Shown here one piece after another: positions 55,056 through 63,069 of a stretch of 64,000 bases of DNA. The translations under genes and the position numbers were made by a program. Origin of the DNA: Photobacterium profundum SS9 (lineage in GTDB: Bacteria > Pseudomonadota > Gammaproteobacteria > Enterobacterales > Vibrionaceae). The notes under the pieces were generated by a model, which was not told the DNA's origin, searched no databases, and saw nothing but the letters and a program-made list of their open reading frames with translations. The stretch is from assembly GCF_000196255.1 (NCBI RefSeq), contig NC_006371.1, positions 883,664 to 947,663 of the forward strand. Reading direction: 5' to 3'. Numbering within the stretch: the stretch's first letter is position 1; every line of letters starts with the position of its first letter.

Positions 55056-55733
55056 TTAGAAATACAAACGAATAACAGATTCTGCTACGCAGCCAGGGCG
55101 ACGACAGCCTTCGATCTCTACTGATATTTCTTGAACAATTTCCAGCCCACGTTTGATAGGTGTTACAGACTGAATTTTTGTACGTGCACGTACGCGATTG
55201 CCTTCTTTCACAGGATATGGAAAACGAACTTGATTCAGGCCGTAATTAACGGTCATTTTGGCCGAAGGAAATTTGGTGTTGTCAGGGTTAACACTGTCTG
55301 TTAACACCGATAGCAAAGATAACGTTAAAAAACCATGCGCTATGGTTGTTTTAAATGGTGATTCATTTGCCGCACGCTCTTGGTCAGTGTGAATCCATTG
55401 ATGATCTTCTGTTACTGCTGCAAAGCTATTAATTCGAGATTGATCAACAATAAGCCAATCACCAACGTGAATTTCTTCCCCTAATGTAGCAGTCAGTTCT
55501 GTTTGTATTTTTTCTGCTTCTGGGTGTAATTGAACCGGTGCCGGTTGGGAAATTGATTCTCCAGTGGATGCAATTTTTTGTTCTTTAACCCAAGTAGCAA
55601 GCTGACTATTGTTAGCTTTGCTTAAAAACTCAATCCAGTAATCGCGAATAGAGGGTGATAGCCAGTCTTTAAATTCAAATGGATGCTGCGCTAGCGTAAC
55701 TCGCTTTTGCTTGAGAAAATCGACTACTTTCAT
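55056..55733 (-). CDS. MaoC-like hydratase
   Basis: A 225-residue protein. The C-terminal 150 residues are a MaoC hot-dog domain with the hydratase motif in INSFAAVTEDHQWIHTDQERA, where Asp and His are catalytic, followed by TIAHGFLTLSLLS. It should hydrate enoyl-CoA or a related thioester, in fatty-acid or PHA metabolism. The N-terminal 75 residues are helical and belong to the longer Vibrio-type version. The group II intron ends 32 bases from its stop on the other strand. Confidence 0.88.
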   Translation of the reverse strand: MKVVDFLKQKRVTLAQHPFEFKDWLSPSIRDYWIEFLSKANNSQLATWVKEQKIASTGESISQPAPVQLHPEAEKIQTELTATLGEEIHVGDWLIVDQSRINSFAAVTEDHQWIHTDQERAANESPFKTTIAHGFLTLSLLSVLTDSVNPDNTKFPSAKMTVNYGLNQVRFPYPVKEGNRVRARTKIQSVTPIKRGLEIVQEISVEIEGCRRPGCVAESVIRLYF

Positions 55734-56561
55734 GGATCTGACCTTTTTAAATAATGTCTCACTAAATAGTGAGGGCGCGTATTGTAACGATATTCGCCCT
55801 TAATAAAAATATTTTTGTGCTTTATGTCTCAACTCTAAACTCATCAGATGAGTTGAACCCCTTTGGAATCATAAAGATAAAAGTTTTAAAAATAGTATGA
55901 AAAGCTATATTTATCATTTGTATCGTAACAAAATGGCATGTTTGTCTAAATGATACCGTTAAAAAACCAGTCAATAACAATACTATCAAGAGTGTATGGT
56001 GATAATACAAATCATTTTTCTATAATGTGGAACAACACGTAAATCTTACAGTATAAAATAATGACGGTTCTTAACTGACCATACACGAAGCTACCTTGAG
56101 CTTCATTAACTGTAGAGGACGTCGGATCTCTTTGTTATTTTTGAATGTAACTTGATGTGATTATACCCATCACGTACTTACTGATTCACGAGTTATACCA
56201 ATTCCATTAATTATCTGACCATTCAGAACACTACTGGGAGTCTAGTTCAAGGATAGCGGTTGATAGAAGAGTGGTTCTCTTTTGAAATCGCTAGACACAG
56301 AAGTTGGCTTCCAGTGGTGTTCCCTTTGGGCGAGTTTAAAATACTTTTATACTTCGTTAATAAATTTCAATTTAGAGCCACTAGACCCTCAATTTATCTC
56401 CTTGCCTAAAAGTATTTTAACTCTCGCTGAACTGATCAGATAATTAATGGATTTGGTATTAACCTCAAGTCACTGAATCAATATTGAGATTCAGTGAGCA
56501 ATTATAGAATAGACACTCACCTTCGAAACAGATTTCGCGTTTTCCAACTAAAATAAAGGCG
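55734..56561. other. long intergenic region with MITE-2
   Basis: About 830 bases without a supported gene. It contains one complete MITE-2 copy (56196-56461, listed separately). The left part is AT-rich with no credible ORF and contains at about 56090 a weak match to the MITE-1 end (GAAGCTACCTTGAGCTTC). The right part must hold the promoter of the serine hydrolase gene. Confidence 0.5.
56196..56461. repeat. MITE-2 (about 266 bp)
   Basis: A non-coding element with terminal inverted repeats of about 27 bases with few mismatches: left ATACCAATTCCATTAATTAT..., right the complement ending ...TAATGGATTTGGTAT. The interior shares words with MITE-1: GACACAGAAGT, and TCCC...GGGCGAGTTT. The two families therefore appear to be related in their bodies but not in their ends. 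No ORF is inside. Confidence 0.8.
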
Positions 56562-57842
56562 TTGCTTTTATTGTCTAAGGTGAGTCCTGTGCCCAGTTTT
56601 GCTACGCAATATTGCAAAGGGCTGCGATTACAATTTAGTCGTTGTATATCTTTTTACATTAGCCTTGTTTGTACGAGAGTTGTTTTTACGTGCCTAACTT
56701 TCATACATAAAGCGTTTACTGTAAGAAGGGGGTTGGCGATTTTTGCGCTAATAATGGTGACGAATAGCTATGCCTTGCCTGGTGATAAGCTTGTTTACAC
56801 ATTGCATGATTCGGTGACTAAAGCGGTTAAAAAAGAGATTCCCGGTGCTGCAATTGCGATCATCATCGATGGAAAAATTCGCTTACTTCGAGGTTACGGT
56901 GTAAAGAAGGTTGGCGGAAAAAATCGAGTCACCTCTGGTACTGTATTTCCTCTCGCGTCCATTTCGAAAACATTCGCTTCAGCGGTTACTTCGGTGTTGG
57001 TCGATAAAGGGATGATTGATTGGGATACCTACGTTGTTCCTTATCTTGAAACTGTTGAATTTAGCGACCCATCACAGGGGAGTATCATTACCTTGCGCCA
57101 TATTTTGTCTCATACTACAGGGTTGGTGCCTCAAGCTTATTCTGATATGTTAGAGCAGAATGTCAGTTATGCTAAAATAAGGAGAAGGATTCCTCAAATT
57201 GATTTTGTATGCCCTCCCGGTGATTGTTATGGTTATCAAAATGTAGTGTATAATCTCAGCGCAGAAATGCTGGAACTTGCTTCCGGGCATGATTACGATG
57301 TATTAGTTAAAGAGCAGCTGCTGATTCCGTTGAAAATGGAGCATGCATCTGTTGGTTTTGATGCATTTAAAGCCAGCAAAAATCGTGTTGAACCTCATGT
57401 TAAAGTAAAATCAGGTTGGGCAGCCGTTAAGCCTGAACCTTATTATTATCGCGTGCCTGCTGCGGCGGGATTAAATGCCAGTGCTCAAGATCTCGCAAAG
57501 TGGATGCTGGCACATTTAGGGCATAACCCATCAGTATTACGCCCTTCATCATTAGAAATTATGCATAAAGCGCACATTCGGGCGAACCAATCACGATATA
57601 GAGCAAAGCTGAGTAATGTTTACTATGGATTAGGCTGGCGAACATTCGGTTACCAAGGCATTACGGGTTTTGTTCATCATGGTGGCTGGGTTAAAGGAAT
57701 ACGAACTGAAATGCTTTTTAACCCTTTAACGCAAACTGGTATGGTTTTTTTAACAAATTGCGAAACAAAATTTGCACGAGAGATTGTGATCGATTTTCTT
57801 CACTTATATAAAAAGCATATCTATAACAGTGAAAAGCTTTAA
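56562..57842 (+). CDS. beta-lactamase-family serine hydrolase, exported
   Basis: A class C beta-lactamase-like hydrolase. The nucleophile motif SISK is in LASISKTFAS and the second motif YQN in GYQNVVYN. The third motif region HHGG is in GFVHHGGWVKG. A signal-type segment (RRGLAIFALIMVTNSYA) lies before the mature domain. The start is unsure: the longest frame begins at TTG 56562, while GTG 56589 has AAGGTGAG just upstream. Either gives an unusually long, partly hydrophobic leader; ATG 56755 would cut the signal sequence. It could act on peptides or esters rather than antibiotics. Confidence 0.8.
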   Translation: MLLLSKVSPVPSFATQYCKGLRLQFSRCISFYISLVCTRVVFTCLTFIHKAFTVRRGLAIFALIMVTNSYALPGDKLVYTLHDSVTKAVKKEIPGAAIAIIIDGKIRLLRGYGVKKVGGKNRVTSGTVFPLASISKTFASAVTSVLVDKGMIDWDTYVVPYLETVEFSDPSQGSIITLRHILSHTTGLVPQAYSDMLEQNVSYAKIRRRIPQIDFVCPPGDCYGYQNVVYNLSAEMLELASGHDYDVLVKEQLLIPLKMEHASVGFDAFKASKNRVEPHVKVKSGWAAVKPEPYYYRVPAAAGLNASAQDLAKWMLAHLGHNPSVLRPSSLEIMHKAHIRANQSRYRAKLSNVYYGLGWRTFGYQGITGFVHHGGWVKGIRTEMLFNPLTQTGMVFLTNCETKFAREIVIDFLHLYKKHIYNSEKL

Positions 57843-57968
57843 AGATGATACGTTCAGTACAGTTTAATAAAAGCCACGTATCGTTACACAATAAGGTATA
57901 TTACTCGGGTTCTTTAAGACAATCAGATGATACAAATAACAGGAATACACAACGATGAGGAACGGCAA

Positions 57969-58208
57969 ATGCCTAAGAAACGTAAATTGAAGCAATGTAA
58001 ACAAAAAGAGAGTGTTGATTTTCCACGGTTAGAGCCAAATAGCACAGATACTGAGTTTGGTAGAGGAACCATTAGAGATAATGCACTAAAAGCAGTTGTT
58101 ACCAGTAAGTTGTTTATTACACGAGTGGTAAAAGCAAAAAAAGGAAAAGGAAGCTTTCAACGAAAGGACAAAGATAAAGGGCAGGAGCCCTATTCAATAG
58201 CCGCTTAA
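57969..58208 (+). CDS. arfA: alternative ribosome-rescue factor ArfA
   Basis: A 79-residue basic protein starting at ATG 57969. The core RGTIRDNALKAVV, then LFITRV, then KKGKGSFQRK matches ArfA of E. coli (GQIKDNAIEALL, LFRQRV, KKGKGSYMRK). ArfA recruits release factor 2 to ribosomes stalled on broken messages when tmRNA fails. The last 20 codons here fold into the 5' arm of a terminator hairpin (58186-58231), so most transcripts should lack the stop codon. The truncated product would be tagged and degraded by tmRNA, giving the known feedback control. The N-terminus before 'FGRGT' is longer than in E. coli. Confidence 0.85.
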   Translation: MPKKRKLKQCKQKESVDFPRLEPNSTDTEFGRGTIRDNALKAVVTSKLFITRVVKAKKGKGSFQRKDKDKGQEPYSIAA

Positions 58209-58236
58209 AGTAGCTGATATTGAATAGGGCTTTTTT
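58186..58236 (+). terminator. terminator overlapping the end of arfA
   Basis: AGCCCTATTCAATA (58186-58199) is inside the arfA reading frame. It pairs with TATTGAATAGGGCT (58218-58231), and six T follow. The stop codon (58206-58208) is within the loop region. This yields a message ending or cut upstream of the stop codon. Confidence 0.9.
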
Positions 58237-58279
58237 ATATATCATGGAAAGATCACCTCATATTTAGAGCAGGCAATGA

Positions 58280-58711
58280 ATGACAATCCCCATTAACATT
58301 CTACAGACTATCGCGAGTGCAGTAGGGGCTGAATGTGTTACCAATACTCAGTTAATTAATCATGGGTAAACCCCCGGCTATGCCGGGGAGACTCGCAAAG
58401 GGGGAGGTTGTGGTATGAAAAATGTCGTACTGTTTTTTAGTAGCTGTATACCGTTCGATGAATGTGAAAAACGAATACCAAGCTTGCTTGATTATTATTT
58501 CAAACAATTTGAACATGCTTTAGTTAACCATCAGCCTCAATTAGACCCTAATGATGTAGTGCAATCATGGAAACCACTTTACTGTATCGCTTGGGCTGAT
58601 TTTCAGCGTTTTGTTAAAGGTTGGAGCCCTGATCACTGGAAGATTAATCCATATACTGAAAGCCTGACTCAAAAAGCATTGTTACAGTTAGGTGTACCCG
58701 ATAGGGCATGA
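58280..58711 (+). pseudogene. phosphotransferase-family gene, central part lost
   Basis: The first piece (58280-58369) reads MTIPINILQTIASAVGAECV... and stops at a TAA within GGGTAAACCCCC. The second piece (58415-58711) reads to ...SWKPLYCIAWADFQRFVKGW and GVPDRA, which resembles the C-terminal helices of aminoglycoside/choline phosphotransferase-like kinases. Both are in the same frame. About 150 residues that should carry the catalytic HGD and DFG-like motifs are missing. A GC-rich hairpin with no coding role sits at the junction. Assignment is tentative. Confidence 0.5.
58369..58390. repeat. GC-rich hairpin at the deletion junction
   Basis: CCCCGGC-TAT-GCCGGGG is a perfect seven-base-pair stem with a three-base loop, in otherwise AT-rich DNA. 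Such hairpins mark the ends of IS200/IS605-type elements, so this may be a footprint left where an element has been lost. No transposase is present. Confidence 0.45.
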
Positions 58712-58781
58712 ATTGATACCTTGCCCATTGTTTTCAAAAAAGGAGCGGGGTTACATTATGCTGAATATAACTTAGGTGACT

Positions 58782-59631
58782 ATGAAACTTACAGCGTTAG
58801 TTGATAACACACGGTTAGATAATAGAACAGACCTTGTGGTTGAGCGAGGCTTGTCTCTTCATGTGAATACGATGGGTAGACAGGTATTATTTGATGCAGG
58901 AAGTAGTAAAGCTTTTTGTGATAACGCAGCGTTATTAAACGTTAAAATCCAAGATATAGATGCTGCTGTTATCTCACATCGACACCATGATCATTGTAAT
59001 GGCGTTAGTCATTTCCTCGAGCGCAACTCTAAAGCTCTGGTGCACTTTCGTGAATGCGAAGAAACCGACTATTGTTTCAAAGCGTTTGGTTTTAAAACTA
59101 ATGTAGGTATTGATAAGAACTTATTACTTAACGCTAAGGAACGATTTAATTATCGTTAATAAGACAACAGAGATTTTTCCCAATATTTTTATTATTACAA
59201 AAATAAGTAGCAAGTATAAACAGCCGAAAGGTAATCAGTATCTTTTCACTAACTCTAGGATGGGCGGCTGTAAACCAGATACATTTGACCATGAGTTACT
59301 TATGGTTATTAAAGAAAGTGATGGCCTTATCGTATTCACGGGGTGTGCTCATAGTGGTGTGCTTAATATGGTTGAGACTGCGGTTGCGCTTTTTCCTGAT
59401 ACCAGAATTAAGGCCGTTGTAGGTGGCTTTCACTTAGTCGGGTTACCACTATTTAACAGTATTGGCGGTAGCAAGAAAGAAATTGAGGCTATCGCTCAAA
59501 CATTATTAAGTTACCCAATAGATAAGTTATATACTGGTCATTGTACTGGTATGAAAGCGTATGGGTTACTCAAAAGTGTACTTGGTGATCGTCTTGAATA
59601 CTTACCAACAGGGCGTAGCGTCGTTATTTAG
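58782..59631 (+). pseudogene. MBL-fold metal-dependent hydrolase, frameshifted
   Basis: The N-terminal frame (58782-59159) has LFDAGSSKAF and the zinc motif SHRHHDHCNG. The C-terminal frame (59110-59631) continues VNKTTEIFPN, VFTGCAHSGVLNMV, GGFHLVG and LYTGHCTG, all metal or substrate ligands of the same family. The break is at about 59145-59150 in GATTTAATTATC, where one extra base destroys the frame; the rejoined text reads KERF-IIVNKTTEI. The product would be about 275 residues, of the beta-lactamase superfamily II metal-dependent hydrolases. Its end overlaps the PhyH remnant by 30 bases. Confidence 0.83.
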
Positions 59632-60147
59632 TGATTGCCCCTGCGACTTTAACTGGATTGTATTCTTGTACAATCTTGGATCGTCAATTTTATCAAACAT
59701 TAAACTATCTGGTAAACAATCGTCGTCAACATAGTCAATGTAATCAGCTGATGAATCAAAAACTAAGATATCTAACGCCAGCCTATCCAATCCGTATAAA
59801 CCACGGTGAATCATATCTGCCGAAAAAACTAATACGTCACCCGCGGCTAATCCAATTGACTTACCCGCTGAGAGATTTTCACTGCTCACTCTGCCATTTA
59901 CTTCTTGTCTGACATCAAACTCTTCATCATTATCCCAGCGTTTATGTGTCCCTGGAACTAACTCCATACCGAGTTCATCAAATAAAGGTACACGAAGATG
60001 TAATACTTGCGTCTCCTTTATGACTCTTTTTTGCGAATCAAGATCATGGTCATATTGACAGTCTCGATGCCAAAAATCTTTTTGTTGACGGTTTACAGGG
60101 TTAAAAAATAATTGCGTGTTCATAAAAGCAGGGTTAACTGGGATCAC
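59602..60147 (-). pseudogene. phytanoyl-CoA dioxygenase family protein, N-terminus lost
   Basis: The remaining 181 residues are the C-terminal part of a PhyH-type Fe(II)/2-oxoglutarate oxygenase. The iron ligands His and Asp are in KDFWHRDCQYDHD, the distal His in SADMIHRGLYG, and the 2-oxoglutarate Arg follows at GLDRLALDI. The frame enters directly from a MITE-1 end (60142-60180), with only a GTG available as a start. The usual N-terminal 80-100 residues are absent. The gene was therefore probably cut by the element. Confidence 0.8.
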
Positions 60148-60180
60148 TGAATCCTGTATGTTGAGGTCGCTTGGGTATAT
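60142..60180. repeat. MITE-1, right-end fragment
   Basis: GATCACTGAATCCTGTATGT... and CTTGGGTATAT match the right end of the full MITE-1 copies, with a few changes. The rest of the element is missing. It marks the 5' end of the broken PhyH gene. Confidence 0.8.
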
Positions 60181-60243
60181 AGTTTATCGCTTGCTTCGTC
60201 GTTAGCAATAAAGTGCATCATTAAGGTATTCACCTGCTAGGGC

Positions 60244-61643
60244 CATAGGTATCTACACAAAATGGTTACAAATTAACCAATCGGCCAAGAGAAGGGAACT
60301 GATCTAAGGATCAACGATCAAGAGAGTTAACTTTCATTTCATTAGTATTGACGATGACTCTTTTTGAACAACATCAATTACCCTGTATCCTTGAATCAAG
60401 ATTATCTAAGCGTTATCAGACCCTTATAATGGAACACATGACAGTTAATTCTAGCAATGCACCAGGTGTAGAATCTCTTCGCCACCACACACAATCATGG
60501 GCATCGACACAAGCAACATGGCGTTTTTATCATAATGAGGATGTGACTTTTCCTATGCTAAGTGGCCCGATGCTGGGACTTGCTCGTTCTGGTGTGAAAG
60601 AAAGTCAAAGTCGATATGTATTAATGGCTCATGATTGGTGCCATATCAATTTCGCTAAACATCATAGTAAGTTAGATAAAACTAAGATGTCACACGCTCT
60701 CGATGTTGGCTACGAACTGCAAGCGTCTTTATTGGTAGACGCAAATACTGGCGCACCCATTGCTCCAGCAGGTCTTAACTTACTGACAAGCAACGGTATT
60801 TATCAATGCCGAAGCCAAGAGTTACAACCCAAGCAAAGTCACCTAGATTCACTCTTTGACAGCATTCATTGGCAAGAACAATTACATTTAGACAAGCCCC
60901 TGGTGCATGTTGTTGATAGAGAAGCAGATTCAGCGAAAGACTTAAGACGTTTAGGCTCAGTTCACTGGCTAACTCGAACTAAAAAAGGCTCAACGTTCCG
61001 TCACGAAGGTCAGTTTAAAACGGCTGAAATCATCAGTCGAACAATCTCCCCAGACTTGAAAGGTGTTATTTCTCTTCGAGGTAAAGAGGGCTATTTGTTT
61101 GTTGGTGAAACGACTGTTGAGTTACACCGGAAATCAGAAAAGCTCGCGTCAGCGGCGCCCACCTGTCGCTTTGTTATGAGCCTGGTCACGGATGATGAAG
61201 GTAAAGAGCTAGCAAGATGGTATCTGCTGTCTAACGTGTTGGATGTTGATGCAACAGAGATCGCAACGTGGTATTGCCATCGCTGGAATATTGAATCTTG
61301 GTTTAAGTTATTGAAGTCAGATGGTCATCAGTTAGAAAAATGGCAGCAAACTACTGCGGAGTCAATATTAAAGCGTCTGATCACAGCCAGTGTTGCAACG
61401 ACGTTGATATTTAAGCTTTATTCGGACAGCTCGGATGAAGCTAATGAATTTAAAGGTTTTTTGGTTAAGCTGAGTGGTCGTTTAACTAAGCGAACAAAGC
61501 CTGTCACTCAGCCATCACTGCTTGCGGGACTATGGGTTTTCCTACAAATGTGTGAAGTACTAGATACCTACACCATGGATGAGATAAACGCGATGAGGCA
61601 AATAGCCAGTTCGTTTTTTGCTCAATCTGTGTAGATACCTATG
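60244..61643 (+). mobile_element. IS4-family insertion sequence, complete copy (1400 bp)
   Basis: Bounded by perfect 16-base inverted repeats, CATAGGTATCTACACA at the left and its complement at the right, with one transposase gene between. The right third is repeated at 1-472. No target duplication is seen between the left (…TGCTAGGGC) and right (CCTTCAAGC…) flanks, so one side has probably been exchanged by recombination. It separates the PhyH remnant from the iadA remnant. Confidence 0.92.
60354..61634 (+). CDS. IS4-family transposase
   Basis: A 426-residue DDE transposase of the IS4 family. The first Asp of the triad is likely in VLMAHDWCHINF and the second in VHVVDREADSAKDL. The Glu is in the signature YCHRWNIESWFKLLK (Y-2-R-3-E-6-K). 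ATG 60354 follows AGAGAG at some distance; the annotated longer frame begins with TTG two codons before. It appears intact. The C-terminal 153 residues are duplicated at the start of the window. Confidence 0.92.
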   Translation: MTLFEQHQLPCILESRLSKRYQTLIMEHMTVNSSNAPGVESLRHHTQSWASTQATWRFYHNEDVTFPMLSGPMLGLARSGVKESQSRYVLMAHDWCHINFAKHHSKLDKTKMSHALDVGYELQASLLVDANTGAPIAPAGLNLLTSNGIYQCRSQELQPKQSHLDSLFDSIHWQEQLHLDKPLVHVVDREADSAKDLRRLGSVHWLTRTKKGSTFRHEGQFKTAEIISRTISPDLKGVISLRGKEGYLFVGETTVELHRKSEKLASAAPTCRFVMSLVTDDEGKELARWYLLSNVLDVDATEIATWYCHRWNIESWFKLLKSDGHQLEKWQQTTAESILKRLITASVATTLIFKLYSDSSDEANEFKGFLVKLSGRLTKRTKPVTQPSLLAGLWVFLQMCEVLDTYTMDEINAMRQIASSFFAQSV

Positions 61644-61653
61644 CCTTCAAGCT

Positions 61654-61700
61654 GTTAACTACACTTATAAGTGTAGTCAACATTTTGATGGAACAGAGCC
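61654..61700. other. palindrome and possible IS end
   Basis: GTTAACTACACTTATAAGTG... and its continuation form a 28-base palindrome (61654-61681) with one mismatch. It is followed by CATTTTGATGGAACAGAGCC (61681-61700), which on the minus strand begins GGCTCTGTT, similar to terminal repeats of several IS families. It sits exactly where the iadA frame loses its similarity. It may be the surviving end of a third insertion sequence, cut off by the IS4 copy. Confidence 0.5.
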
Positions 61701-61946
61701 ATTTTTTTAGAGTAACCTGCGGCACTCGGCTTGCAAACCCAGATTCTCCACCACCACCTATAAGATGAACATGTTGATCAATCAATCCTGGTGTTACGAT
61801 TTTCCCACTGCAGTCGACGGTAGTTACATTACTCAAACCTGTGACATTCAAAACAGGTTCTATTGCTAATATTTTTCCTTGTCCTAATAAGATGTCGGTT
61901 TTTCCTATCTTATTTGGGTTATAGAGATTGGTATTTTTAAGTAGGG
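61692..61946 (-). pseudogene. iadA: isoaspartyl dipeptidase, N-terminal remnant
   Basis: The minus strand reads LLKNTNLYNPNKIGKTDILL, GKILAIE, then DCSGKIVTPGLIDQHVHLIG and GGGESGFASRVPQV. This matches the N-terminal 85 residues of isoaspartyl dipeptidase, including the metal-binding HVH. The frame enters from MITE-1 copy C without a start codon of its own. It breaks off at VTLKK, where foreign sequence (an IS-like end, then the IS4 copy) follows. About 300 residues are missing. The remnant cannot be functional. Confidence 0.8.
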
Positions 61947-62212
61947 TATACCCAAGCTACCTCAAGATGCAGGATTCAGAGTGATCTCAGCGTATTTAAT
62001 TCAAGGAAAATGTGTGTAGGAATGACATTCCTTTTCAAACACATTTGACACAGAAGTAGATACGCTGAATCACTCCCGAAGGGCGAGTTTTGTTGGGCTC
62101 TATGCGGTGTTACTTATTTTCAACGTAGAACGACTAGGTCTATAAATAAGTGCCTTGCCTAGAGCCCAACAAATTCTCGCTGAAACGAGCATCTTGAGGT
62201 AACTTGGGTATA
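61947..62212. repeat. MITE-1, full-length copy C, inverted (266 bp)
   Basis: Same element as copies A and B but reversed. It starts TATACCCAAGCTACCTCAAG followed by ATGCAGGATTCAGAG, which is the right-end interior of the others. Identity with copy A is very high, including the GTAGAACGACTAGGTC segment. It is inserted at or next to the start codon of the iadA remnant. Confidence 0.88.
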
Positions 62213-62300
62213 AACATGATTTCCTCTTTGTTTTATCATCAGAAAAGGCGTTGCTGATCAAATCAGTTTCTAAGCGAATCTAGTTCTAATTAGCCGCATG

Positions 62301-62475
62301 TTATGCAATAGTTTTTTTTACCGAGATATTTTTTTTCTTTAAATTTTCAATTCGAGAGTTACCAATGATACTGATAGCACCAGCAATCATCGCTTGTGCT
62401 ACCTCAGGAGCACCGCAAGTCAACTTCGTGATCCCCTCGGAATCGATGCCTCTTTCCTTACATAGGTAATAACAC
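62301..62475 (-). pseudogene. alanine/ornithine-racemase-family remnant
   Basis: The minus strand reads YLCKERGIDSEGITKLTCGA, PEVAQAMIAGAISIIGNSRI, then ENLKKKNISVKK and stop. This resembles the segment after the PLP lysine in alanine-racemase-fold enzymes of the YhfX or ornithine-racemase type (TKV.CG.PE.A..M...G....GDSR.EN...). Only about 55 residues remain. It is probably the neighbour of the iadA remnant in a former amino-acid operon. Its upstream part is gone, and the run of T at 62312-62319 marks where the frame fails. Confidence 0.55.
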
Positions 62476-62964
62476 CTATTTATATACAGAAAGCTAAGTG
62501 GTTAAATAGCAACTTTAAAATGTATACATCCAAAAACTACAATGTAATATTTCAAGCGAGGGTAATAGGCACAAAGACAATCATTCATCAGTGTATATAG
62601 ATGTAAGATTCAGAGTTTCCTCAGGGAACTCAATTCGAATGAAATGTATGTAGGAATGGCATTGAACCTTGTTGTATTTGTATTCATATCAGAAAGTTAA
62701 AATAGGGGGGGGATAACGAATACCTATAAGCCTGAATATCAGCTTAGGTATCGAAAACCAGCATTAACCACGTATGAATGAGTAGGTGCTCTAACACGAA
62801 AAGGGACACAAGCGTTCTAGTGGTGATCGTTCTGGCGCTGGTAAAAATCGAGTTCTTGGCTGTAGTGAATTTTCTGGGAAATGGTATAGTGAATCTAACG
62901 TTTTTAGGAAAAATCACTCCGAAAGTCGATTTTTCTGGAAAAGGCTCAAAAGCCTCTTCCTATG
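62476..62964. other. decayed intergenic DNA
   Basis: About 490 bases without a supported gene. Bases 62595-62672 (GATTCAGAGTTTCCTCAG..., ATGTATGTAGGAATGGCATT) look like a degenerate MITE-1 piece. A 72-codon open frame at 62778-62996 crosses the IS end and has no coding signs. The rest is unremarkable. Confidence 0.45.
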
Positions 62965-62980
62965 CTGTCTCTTATACACA

Positions 62981-63010
62981 AATCCCCAGTTTTTAAACTG
63001 GGGATTTTTT
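62981..63010 (+). terminator. terminator inside the IS left end
   Basis: AATCCCCAGTTT and AAACTGGGGATT pair with almost no loop, followed by eight T. It lies between the outer end of the element and its transposase gene. It would stop transcripts coming from outside the element, a usual way to keep transposition rare. Confidence 0.88.
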
Positions 63011-63069
63011 TTGAACTTCATTTCAATATCACGATCTGATCCTTTGTTATTAAACTAAGGACGGCCATT

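Noticed and set aside
56562..56755. Separate small membrane gene in front of the serine hydrolase
   Set aside because: The frame is continuous with the hydrolase and no stop or restart signal divides them; an over-long start call is simpler.
62778..62996. 72-codon ORF near the Tn5-like element
   Set aside because: It runs across the IS end CTGTCTCTTATACAC and into the internal terminator, so its C-terminus is an accident of the insertion; no coding signals.
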